A DNA stretch of 64,000 bases from Pomacea canaliculata (taxonomy: Eukaryota > Mollusca > Gastropoda > Architaenioglossa > Ampullariidae): NCBI RefSeq assembly GCF_003073045.1, contig NC_037593.1, forward strand, positions 14,144,735-14,208,734, in the 5' to 3' direction. Below the pieces are notes generated by a model, which saw nothing but the letters and a program-made list of their open reading frames with translations, was not told the DNA's origin and made no database searches. The translations under genes and the position numbers were made by a program. This document shows positions 26,049 through 36,575 of this stretch, piece by piece. Every line of letters starts with the position of its first letter. Position 1 is the first letter of the stretch.

Positions 26049-27335
26049 AAATATTGTTCATTGCGATATTTGAAATAATCGATGAAGGACGTGTGCATAC
26101 TTCGCTACCCACTTCCTTATTTTCGTGGTATTTTTGTTAGGGTTTTTTTTTTTTGCTGTTGTTGTTGTAGTTATTTTTTGTTTTTTTGGGGGGTTTTTTG
26201 TTTTGTTTTGTTTTGTTTTTTGCAGTCCGTTCTTGTAACGCTGCAAGAAATTGGAATGTAGGACATGGCTTTCAAACTTTGAGAGCAGTCCTTCCTTTCA
26301 CAGTGTCGTTTTTTTTTTTTTTCTTCTTTGTTTGTATTTTTGTTGTGTTTGTTTTGGTTTTTTTTTCTTTTGTTTTGTTTTTTGGTTTTGTTTTGTTGGT
26401 TTGTTGGTTTGGTTTTTTTTTTACTTCTGTCATCGCTTTCACAACTTTTGTGTCCCTATGAGTGCGTCCTTGAGTTAGTATGAGAAAAAGAGAGAGAGGT
26501 GTGTGAGAGAAATGGAGGAGGAAAAAGGGAAACGTGAAATATTAATGTTGCGTGTATGTGCGTGCACAACGAGGGGGATAATATGAATGCGTGTATGTCA
26601 TTGAAAACATGAAATAGTATTTGTGTGTATACGTGTGTGTGTGTGTGTGAAAAAAGAGAGAGTTCCTGTGCGTATGTAACCGGTCTAGCCCATCCGCAGC
26701 AATCGTTCCTAACGCGGTAAATCATTCTCACTCCACTTTCTAGGATGGAAAGAACTTGTTTTATTTGATGAACTGATGCCACATTATACTACAACTCAGA
26801 CAAAGGCATACTTTCATTGCCCGCGAAAGAAAATTTTCCTGACACCATGTAGAGATACCATGATCCTCAGCTAAACGAGAAACTCTGATGTCACTTTGCT
26901 TCTATCCTCCCTTTTGTTAACGAACAAACGATGTAGGTAGATGTCAGTTAAAACAATGGACGCTGCACAACAACCAGTGCATTGCTTGGCAAGTACAAGA
27001 AGACAAGGACTATTTTTTTTTGTCTCCGCAGAGCAATGGAGGTTCCGGCGTCGATGATTTAACAAACAGAATGTAAGTATCTGTTATCAGTTTCGTCTTG
27101 AAAGTAATGTGAAGATCACATTTTTTTTCTTGGGTTTTATTGTATTCTTTATCGCGGGCCCATTCCAATGAAGAGAAAGAAAAATGCCTTGTCCCTGAAG
27201 AACTCTAAAGTCACTGCGTTCATCGTTAAGGTTTTAGATGTTCTCTCGCCAAATACTGCAGAAAGCATCATTGCAGTCTTTCTCTCCTCTTCTTCTGTCC
27301 ATCACCTCTTGTAGGTCACGTGTAGCCGCGGGCCA
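26049..27335. other. Intergenic stretch with T-rich and TTTTG repeats
   Basis: T-rich and TTTTG/TTTG tracts at about 26135-26420 give phenylalanine-rich spurious frames. A GT run lies at about 26630-26650. TTTATT at about 27134-27140 is an AATAAA on the minus strand, about 200 bp past the stop of the left AS3MT, and is a plausible polyadenylation signal for it. No gene was recognised. Confidence 0.6.
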
Positions 27336-27508
27336 CTAGCAGCATTGTTTGGAGCAACATGATTTCTTTGGTGCCGCAGCACTCTCTGCGATAAAAGGAT
27401 CGACTTTCTGAAAATAGAAAAAAGGAGATCGTGGTGTGTATTTTGAGTGCCCCGTGAGGTCAAGGCAACGCGGTAGAAAATGATGATGATGATGATGATG
27501 ATGATTAT

Positions 27509-27567
<59 letters not shown>

Positions 27568-30500
27568 TTATTTTGTTCCCGTTACAAGGTATACTGATAT
27601 GTTTATATGTTAAGTGTATGTGTACGCACAGAGAAAGGGGACAGAGAGAGAGAGAAACTGTGACATCGAGAATTTTCCATAAAAATTGCAGTTGAAAACT
27701 ATGAGAATTTCTAAGAATTATATTTTGCAAGAATGTGATCTCGGCGAAAAGGGGATCGTTGAATTTTATTTAATCGTTTATTCTGCTCATCAAAATTTAC
27801 AATATTTCAATTTGTAGTCAAGGGTTGAATTTCTGGTCATGATTTTATGTGAATAAACACCTCCTTGTGCGGTTGTCCGTTTTTATCTCTCTCTACCTTC
27901 TAATTTGTTTTCTCTTTCACGTATTCATACTATGGTGGCCAATAGAAGAGAAAATGATTCCCCCCACCCAAAACACAAACAAACAAACAAACAACAGGCG
28001 CGAAGCTCCATTATAAGACCTACGGGATCCTTTGTTTCCGGAGTGGCATCTGGTGCATCGGTGATGCTGAAGTACTGTTTGAAGCGTGAAGTCTTCAGAA
28101 TGGAAGCCAGCTCGGAATCCACCACTTTCTCTTCATCTTTCTGCACACAAAACCTCCAAATCATTAACTAAATGCGGAGCCAGATGACAGAAACCATAGC
28201 CCAGTAACTACTCGGTGGTTCGGAAATGAGACCAACTCTTTTGGGTGAGTGGGGAGGGAAACTTATATTTGTGAGTGAAGTACTCATCTCTTCTCCACTG
28301 CAGCATTACCTTCCCCTACCCTCTAATGAGTCAGGGGCCCATTACACAGCTGGCTCCACTTCATGACTGGGGTGAGAGGTTGGAGGACAGGAGTATGCTG
28401 TGTTACATTGAACTCCATCCAATTTGTGGACTCCTACTTATAATTTACAATCATTCGGCGATCTGCTTTCCAAGACCGGTTAGTCTTCCACTCTTCCAAA
28501 TCATTCCGGTATTTCCTTCCCCGAACTATTTGTCTATCTGCTTCCCAAAGTCATTATCACATTCAAAGAGTTGAATACTTGAGACGATGCAAAATATTCT
28601 CAAGTTGCTTTAGCTTTGTGTGTTCTGTCTCTCTACTGAGTGTTTCTTGTCTCTTCTTTCTTTTTCCCCTCTCTAACCCTCCTCTAGTTTGATTAATGTA
28701 AAAGGTCTTTAGCAAAACCAAAACTAAGCCAACGAGAGTTATATCCCTTGATGAGAATATATCTGGACATGGAGAAGTCTGTGACACACAGAAAACAGTT
28801 GCAGGTGCGTGTAAGTACACTGCTTTACAAAATCCGTCTATAGACGAGTGTGGTCTTGAAAATGTTGAAAGTACTCTGCCTTGAACAGCGTATTGTAGTC
28901 GAACACCACGGAGTCCGGGGATCCGATGATACCCCCGGTGTAAGACACACGACAAGGGTTGCTTGCTCCTTGTGCTGGCAGTTTGAACAACCTGTACGTC
29001 ACTGATGTGAACCTCGCCGAGCCTGAAAACACGCATGCAAACACATGAGTACATGCATTTTACGATTGTCTATACCTTTAGACATGCCACAGTAGAGTTT
29101 AAACTCGGTCTTACCAGAGAAAAATATTAGGTTACCCACGACTTGTTAGACTGCTAATATTTTTGTCAACTTCAAAACTCGAAACAAAACACAGAACACA
29201 TTACTATGACATGACATTTGACCTCAACAGGACACGTGATGCCATCAGCTCACCAAGCTTGTCGCCGTACATGCTGGTGTCTGCGAGTTTGGCTGTCACA
29301 AGTCGTGGAGAGCTGAAGCCGATCTCTGCTGCCAGTTGGTACAGCTCCTTCCACAGCAAGGCCCCGGAGAAACATTCGCCTGAACTCATCCAGAATCACC
29401 GGCGTTATTACTAACAAACACCACTTTTCTTTCTAGTATTCAGCGATTTGTCTACTTTTTCGAACAGAATTATTCATCTAGGAAAGATGGCTGGAGTTGT
29501 GTGTTAATGTGGACGTGTGTGCATGTAAAGTCTCACAATCACTGTAACATTTACAACCCCTTATAACAGTGTTTTATGAAGCGGATACAATCATGATTCT
29601 AAATACCTACCAGATAAAACTAAAGTCTGTTCACGCTTTTACTCAAAAGAATAGACAAAGGACTTTACCCCATAGAAACTGATCTTTTCTGGCCTCCTCG
29701 GACAGTACAGTGTCGGTGTAGATGTCACTGAAGTAAAATTCGCCGCCTTCCTGGAAAAAAGTACAAATATTACTTATAAAAGGAGGGAGAAACGAAGAAC
29801 AACTGCAAACAAACTTAAACATCAAAGTGATGCACAATTTAACGTATTTTACTATGATTTACCAACAATGCAATTGGCTAAGAGTTTCTTATTGTCATGG
29901 CTATGTCTGTCGACTAGGATATGATGTAGGTGTGATTTCGCGCTATACAGGCTTTGCATTGGTGGAGGCGATGTTGTTGTCGCTGCTAGATTATTAACTA
30001 TCTCCACACGACTTGTAGCCTCAACACCACATGACCTTAACGTGACACGTGACCCCGACACGACACATCACCTCAACATGACACCTGTTCCTTCCTATTC
30101 TCATCGCCTTTCTCGCAATCACATTTTTGCGTAAGTCATTGATAACAAAACCTGAGTGAAATTCTTTTTTCTGTCTTTTTTTGCTCGAAAACAAAGCCAG
30201 TCTGATTCTTGCTCATCTATTGCTGCTATTAGTAGACCAGTGAGGTCCGACTACTTCACCGCTCCACCAACGTACCTTCAATACTCGAAACGCTTCCCTC
30301 AGGGTGGACTTTTTATCCGGGGAGAGGTTAATCACACAGTTGGAGCTGAAACACAGAATTTTACATGTTAGCATATGTTACATGTTAGCAATAAATAAGC
30401 ATACTTTGTGTCAGGTTTTGCTGTTTTTCTTGTTTGTGGCTTTTGTGTGTGTGGGAAGGGGGTCTGTTGTTTTGTGTGGGCTGGTTGGGGTCGGCTTATT

Positions 30501-32636
30501 GCTTAATTTTACATATTACTTATTTCATTTTAAATTTATTTTTAATTTAATTTTTTTTATTTGTGTTGCCTCATGGAGATATTACAACAATGAGATACAA
30601 ATGGAACAACTGACAGAAAGACAGTCTGATTCAGGTGCAGCTGACCATTAACATCTCATGAGGGACAGACAGCAAGACAAATAAGTATAGGTGATCGTGA
30701 CAGACAGACAGACAAACTTACAGATCAATAGATAACGTCTGGACGAAATATACTGAGCTGTTTCATTTGAGAATTTTGTAAACTTGAGGTTTGATGGTCA
30801 CAACAAGAATATGGAAATTTAAAGATAGGGTCAGAGTTATCATTTTATTTAAAAAATTACTCGTTTTTGAGAACTAGAGACAGTGCCACCTGAGGACCCA
30901 AACGTGTTCTAATTTAAAATAAGTTTACGTGATCGTTGGCGAACGTAGTAGTATCGCCGTACTATGTGTCTCCCGTGTCACTACTGTCTCTCTATTGTGA
31001 TCGTGGCATCTCTTGTGTCATTATCTCTCGTCCTGTTCTCTCCTTCATTTCTTTTGTCCCTCCCGTCCCACTCCTGCCAACTGTGCTAACAGTAACAACA
31101 AGTGTCCGCCATTTACCCTCCTGTACAGTGACGTAAGCAGTCACGTGACTTACATGATGAGGTCAAAGCTTCCCTCCTTCAGCCCAGCCTCTCCCAGCTT
31201 TTCGATGTAACCAAAGACAAACTCCACGTTTGGTTGGCTGTAGCCAAACTTCTGAGTGTGGTAGTCGATGTAGGTCTTCGCACAGTTCAGCTTGACAGAG
31301 AAGCAAACAATATGCTCATCTTGGATCGCAGAAATGAAATGATGATATAACATCATTTTGCATATTTATTATCAATCCCTAAATGAACGGGCACTTCTAT
31401 TCTCTTGTTGTTTGGGCTACTAAGAGACTTAGGGTCTTGTTTTATTCGGCATCCTCTGACCGAATTTATTATTTTTGTTTGTATTGTATTCTGTGATTTC
31501 AAGTTTTAAAATTTAATTTATTTTTATTTTCCTTCCCATATAAATAACAACCTTCTCGTACAGTTATTATTATGATTATTTATATGAAATTTTTCACACA
31601 CTGTGAACCTTGTTGCGAAAAGAAAATTTCTTTTTGAACATTCGTATGTTCAGTATAATAGTATTATTATTGTTGTTGCTATAAATATCGCTGTTACAGA
31701 TATTTTCTGCATCAAAATCAGTCTGGGCTTTTACAGCAGCTTCAGACAAAATTTACTGCACACGTTGCTGTTAGACTGAGACATGCAAACACCATTCTGA
31801 CAGCGTACCTGTTCTTCTGTCATGTCCACACCCACCACGCGACCTGACGGACCAACCAGCTTGCTCAACGCAAAGCAGTCCCGCCCACTGCCGCTGCCAA
31901 GGTCAAGGATGCTGCATCCCTCCACTGCTTCCGGTATTGCAGATCCACAGCCGTAGTACCTGTAAGGTAGTTTTTGAATATTCTAGATTTTCCTTTCTTC
32001 CAAGGGCACAGAAAAATGCAGTACGCTGACTTCGCCGATATTTCAAGAGTCATAAAGTCTACATCGTAAGATATATTTTCTTTATCATCTTCAGCGGCAT
32101 CCTCCAACATACCTGACAAAATGAGTTATCACCAAACTCTACGACAAGACTTCTTTTTATTCCCATAACATCAGCTTGTAAATAAACATTTTCCTTATCA
32201 ATAAAAATTTGTATATGTCTGCTACCAATTTCTTGTATGGAGTTTATTGTTCACACCCCAATTACCATTTCCATTCTTCTAGCTAAGTCTTACCTAATAC
32301 CAAACAAAATAAACGTTTTCTTTTTTACCCACAGACCAGTCCAAATGTAGTCTGGATATTTAAATGAGTGGATTGATTAAAAAATTAATAATTAATAAAA
32401 CACAAGAATGATTTGTTTGCGATTTCTATTTTCACTCACCTAAGAGTGACTTCCTCATGCACCTCGGCAAAGGCTTCTCGAACGTGCTTAGGAACTGACG
32501 GCGCGCATGTCAAAGTGTTGACACCTGAGATGACGCACTTTGATGTTTGGGAGTCTTTCCCATAGTGCTTCTTAACGGAGGAAATGACGTCATTTTCACC
32601 GCACACAGCGGAAGTATCCTTGGCGCAGGAGCACAT
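27336..32636 (-). CDS. AS3MT: Arsenite methyltransferase, left paralogue (all four key cysteines)
   Basis: The enzyme uses S-adenosylmethionine to methylate trivalent arsenic in the cytosol. Nine exons read leftwards: 32636-32440, 31959-31809, 31290-31154, 30345-30276, 29750-29669, 29379-29254, 29022-28880, 28140-28024 and 27407-27336. They give 364 codons, against 375 in human AS3MT, with all phases consistent. The SAM-binding loop is ILDLGSGSGRDC, followed by VVGVDMT. The four family cysteines are present: Cys34 (SKC), Cys70 (YYGCG), Cys165 (ISNCVINLSPDK) and Cys215 (LWGEC). GGEFYFSDIYTD and FSSPRLVTA are also conserved. The C-terminus is cysteine-rich (SCCSKQCC). Intron 7 begins GC (AAG then GCAGAG) instead of GT, although the exon length matches the paralogue exactly. 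A GAT microsatellite lies in intron 8. The gene is head to head with the second copy and looks intact. Confidence 0.93.
27479..27569. repeat. GAT microsatellite in AS3MT intron 8
   Basis: Nearly pure GAT/ATG triplets, about 29 units with one TTATT interruption near 27505, lie within the last intron of the left AS3MT. Frames across it give runs of aspartate, methionine, serine or isoleucine and are not genes. Confidence 0.95.
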
Positions 32637-33326
32637 GATTATTCTAGCAAAAGAAATAAAAATAATCATCATTGTCAATGTCATCATCATCATCATCATC
32701 CTTATCATCAAAAACATTAGATGCAAGGTGCAACAATGACGAGGTCATAAGGAGAAGTGAACTCTGTTTCACTGTATCGAGTTATCGGCATATGGAAAGA
32801 GGAGTCCAACCCTCTGTCACATCTCTCTCATTGATTTTCTCGGAGAAAGTAGGCGTGTAGTAGGAGTTATGTTAACAGGACAGGAGTGAAAACACAGTGT
32901 TGTCAAGCCGAATCAATCGAGGCCCGGATGGTCAATGACCCAGCAGCTAGGTCCAGGGCGTGGAAGGGAGGGAACTGGGTTGACGTGAGCTATTAGAGTT
33001 ACTCCAACTATCAAGCTGTCAAACAGAGCTAACAGAGGCTATTACCTTAAACATGAAACAGTCTCTGAAAACACGACGCCACACCAGGATCCGACATCAA
33101 GGGACATCAAGAGGACATTTCCAAATTTCGCCGTAGTAACGAGGCAAGGCATAACTAAGCTTGATTCGAATGAAGCAAAATATCGAAAGTTAGCAATAAA
33201 TTCACACCATGAAGTTGTGGAAATCAGTGACCAAGCTGGGTTAGATTTATGCCAGCAAGGAAGGTAGCATCATGGCGCCAAACTGGATACCTTGACCAGT
33301 GGTAAATATGGTGGAGATTGTCGTTA

Positions 33327-33454
33327 GAGCAGCAAAAGCGACAGTTCGGGATATTCGGACTTTGAAAGTCTGCATTTCTCGTGCTTAAGTAGCAGCTTTT
33401 CAGAACCACGAGAAATGCAGACTGTCAGCGTCCGAATAATCCGAACTGTTGCTC
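33327..33454. repeat. Imperfect inverted repeat (foldback, about 50-bp arms)
   Basis: The left arm (about 33327-33383) reads GCAGCAAAAGCGACAGTTCG and ends GTCTGCATTTCTCGTG. The right arm (33407-33454) begins CACGAGAAATGCAGAC and ends CCGAACTGTTGCTC. The arms are imperfect reverse complements, separated by a loop of about 23 bases. It may be a foldback or MITE-type element, or the product of a local inversion. No target-site duplication was clear. Confidence 0.8.
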
Positions 33455-33470
33455 ATTCTCTCTCTGATTG

Positions 33471-33670
33471 GTGTTGACTGCAGGCAATGTTGTGAATGGT
33501 GTACTATCGTGAGGTAGTACACTGTTATCAGCGCTCGTTGATCGTAGGTGCAAATCGTACCGGATAAATAATTAACGGATGGGCTTTGGTGGCTGAAATT
33601 TACAGGTTAGTTTATATCGCCTATATCTACTGGTATCTGAAAACACCGCAAACCATTCCGATTGGTCTTA
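33471..33670 (+). repeat. Dispersed repeat, copy A (unclassified, about 200 bp)
   Basis: It starts GTGTTGACTGCAGGCAATG and ends near ATTGGTCTTA. It matches 41644-41874 in the same orientation, sharing GAATGGTG, GCTCGTTGAT, GGCTGAAATTTACAG and ATATCGCCTAT blocks. It directly abuts the foldback to its left. No coding capacity or tRNA-like boxes were seen, so its class is unknown. Confidence 0.8.
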
Positions 33671-35583
33671 ATGCTTTTTCTGGAAATTCCCGATATGATA
33701 GCCATCTATGATCGAATAACTTCACCCACTTAGAGGCTCGTGAATCGGGAGTTCGTTTAACTACCGGGTTAACCTTATCTGCTGGTTAGGAAGTTAGGGC
33801 AATTTTGTCCATGGGTATGTTGCCGACTATCCAGTGTTCACACGAAACAGTCTATCAGTCAACGAGGACTGTCGTTTCAAGGGAGGTTATTTTTAGCACA
33901 GTCTACCGACCAAGCGATCGCTCGCGTGTTTGCCGTCAACACCGATGTGCTGTGCGCCGCCCGCTGCCAGGCTACAATGTCACACACATGACAGACGAGA
34001 TTACAAGAGGGAAAAAGAACAGATGCACCATTCAGGCACTTACCACGTCCACCGACCACCGCACAACTCTTTCCTTTCCCTTCTCTCTCCTCTGACAGCT
34101 TTGCAACAGCTGCTTCGCGGAGGTCGCGCAATCGAAATGGAGGCTAGGGAAGGTCAGGTGAAGGCTGTCACGTGACTTTACAGTCGTAATCTTTATGGGT
34201 TAGGGGTGGTGGGTGGCCTAGCGCTCTCTACACTCTACAGTGTCAGTCTGTCAGGTACCCACTCCACAGGTAGGTCAATGGTGACAGTGGAGGGGAGGGT
34301 AAGTGCACGTGAGGTTGGGTAGTCGCTCATCCAGCCTCCAAGCTGTCTGCTGCCTCAAGTGTGGATAGCAAAGAAAAAGTTTTATTTCACGTTTCCTACA
34401 GTGGATGTGTGTGTGCTCAAGTTTTGTTTCTAAATCTTAATGTGCTATTACCTGTTTATTCGTGTGTGTGTGTGTAGAGAGAAATTAAGAGAAAATATGT
34501 GACTGTCTCTACCATCATGTCATACTAATACTATATCAGTGTGTTGTTGGATATGTCGCATAGTGATAATTCACTTACATACTTAACTACGCGATGTACC
34601 TTTCCTTATCGCCTGTTTCTCTCTTTTATCTACCTTGAAGCACATAAAGTATGCGTTATTTACGTACCCCAAATGATGCAGCATGACTTAACGGATTTTT
34701 TTTTTCTGGGGTGTAAGGTGGGGTTTTTTAAGGTCAAGGTTCCAGTTTATATTCCCAGATGACAGCCTGTGTATATGAATTTTTATTTTGAAAACTATGA
34801 GTTGCCATTTCCTTGGGGCCTCATATATATATATAACAAACATTTTCTGTCTGTTTTTAGAGCATGTGTTTCATTTTTCTTTTTAGTGCTCAGTTTGGTT
34901 CTGAATCCTCGTTTTAAAAAGTGGGGGAGGGCGGGGTAGGTTACATAACTGTTAGACAATCTTACTGCTATCTTAATTTGCTCCAGGGTTGGGATCAGGG
35001 GTTCTTTTGCAGTTTTCTGATCTTAACCAAGAAGGGCGCAGATGAGCAACAAAAGAAAAGGAGGGGGGGGACAGACGAGCACTCATCATTTTGCTGCTGA
35101 AAGTGACCCAGTGTCTTGCGTGTAGGGAGTCTGTTTTGTTTGTTATTGTTTTTGGTTTTTTTACTACGATGTCAAATATTTTATTTTTAGGAGCATTATT
35201 TGTATATTAATGTCTATGAAATGTATGTATGTATGTCTACATCATGAAAAAATAACAATAACAACAATAAAGAAACTAAATAAATCAGAGTTCAAAGAAG
35301 GTCCTTCAAAGTGAATGAAGTGTGCTCTACTGATGTAGTAAATTGTTTAGCTTCTCCTACAAATGTAAGATAACTCGCATCATAAAAACTTTTCGAAACA
35401 AAACGGTGTGATATCAGTTAAGCTCTCCCCGCGCTCGAAGATAACATGTGCCCTCGGATACAACAAGGACACGAAAAGCACTTTTAAAGCCACATTGCTG
35501 AAGTCATGAAAAACTGTTAGTGAATACACGCAAAAGGAATAGGAAAAATATCTGAACACACACACAAAAATAATCTGACTTAC

Positions 35584-35679
35584 ATCGCCTCCTCGGTCTC
35601 TTGTAGACGGAGTGACTGCCCCTAGTGCCCCTGGACCCAATTTTTCAGTCAGGAAGCTGTGGGAGATTCCGAGAGACAC
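35584..35679 (-). other. Exon-like orphan segment of unknown gene
   Basis: On the minus strand a T-rich tract ends in CGCCAG at 35680, followed by 96 open bases (32 codons, including FLTEKLGPGALGAVTPSTRD) and a strong GAT then GTAAGT donor at 35583. Both boundaries are phase 0. It lies 2.9 kb upstream of the left AS3MT start on the same strand. No family was recognised. It could be an upstream exon, an exon of another gene or chance. Confidence 0.3.
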
Positions 35680-36575
35680 CTGGCGACGAAAAAACACAAT
35701 TCAGTCTTGAAAGTAAGTACATCTGTTTTCTTCTGTTTATCTAAAGGTGCCTTACTTATAGTCTGTGTGGATACAGCTCGTGAAGAGAGCACAAGGCCCG
35801 TACATGACATGACCCACTCGCCTGCAGCTGTAGCCACGTAGTAACACCGCGCTGTCTGGGTTCATCTGAGGTCACGACTCGGGGTTCGAGGTAGCTGGAG
35901 TGGTGTGGCAGTTATATCCATCTGTGCCTACTTCACAGCCTTCTCTCTAGATGATAAATTGCCTGGCTGTAGGTCGCTGTCCCACTGAAATAGGTCTTCA
36001 TGACCTATGATGTGCGGTGACACTTGTTAAATTGTTTCGTGCTGTAGAGTCCGACATTTTTATGTTTGAGGGTACACAATAGCAAAGTGGAAATGTATAG
36101 TTCTTCAAGATATGATATATAGGTGATTTAAAGAAAAAAATGCTGCATGATCGCAGTTGTCAGATATGGTTGAATGCTTGTCAGTCAGGGAACTTTGGTA
36201 ATTTTACATTTCCTTTGCATTTTTACAAACTTTCGCTCCCCCAAAAAAATCTTAAAACCATTCTTTTTATGACTAAAGACTTTGCCAATTTGAATTAGCT
36301 TTGCTCTTTGTATGACTTATCGTCTTCATTTTAGATGAGTGAACATTTGGTTGTTCAGGATGACTGCAAAACTAAAGTCATTTTACGAGCGCTCCGATGT
36401 GATGTCTCTAAACAAAAACAAGGAAAGGAGCTTGATGACGATAAAGAATTTGTACATCTCCACTTTCTGTGACTTCTTATTATAGTTTTCCCCGTCTGTC
36501 CAAAATGTAGTCATCTGCATCAATCCATTGGACAGACTGTGAACACGTCAGCCCGAAGATACCCTCTGCACAACC

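Larger units (their letters stand above)
32637..36575. promoter_or_regulatory. Shared 5' region between the two divergent AS3MT genes
   Basis: Both AS3MT start codons face away from this 3.9-kb stretch, so it should hold the promoters and any untranslated first exons of both. I could not place a convincing TATA box or first exon. It contains a foldback sequence at 33327-33454, a dispersed repeat at 33471-33670 and an unassigned exon-like stretch on the minus strand at 35584-35679. No metal-response element was identified with confidence. Confidence 0.45.

Noticed and set aside
26186-26478. Hydrophobic frames after the sulfotransferase
   Set aside because: They are made of TTTTG repeats and are open in two overlapping frames.
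27302-27730. 142-codon minus-strand frame with serine and isoleucine runs, and a plus-strand aspartate-rich frame
   Set aside because: They come from the GAT microsatellite and run through the last AS3MT exon in the wrong frame.
27336-32636. Left AS3MT as a pseudogene
   Set aside because: All nine exons are open, phases agree, exon lengths match the paralogue and the catalytic cysteines are kept; the only irregularity is one GC donor.
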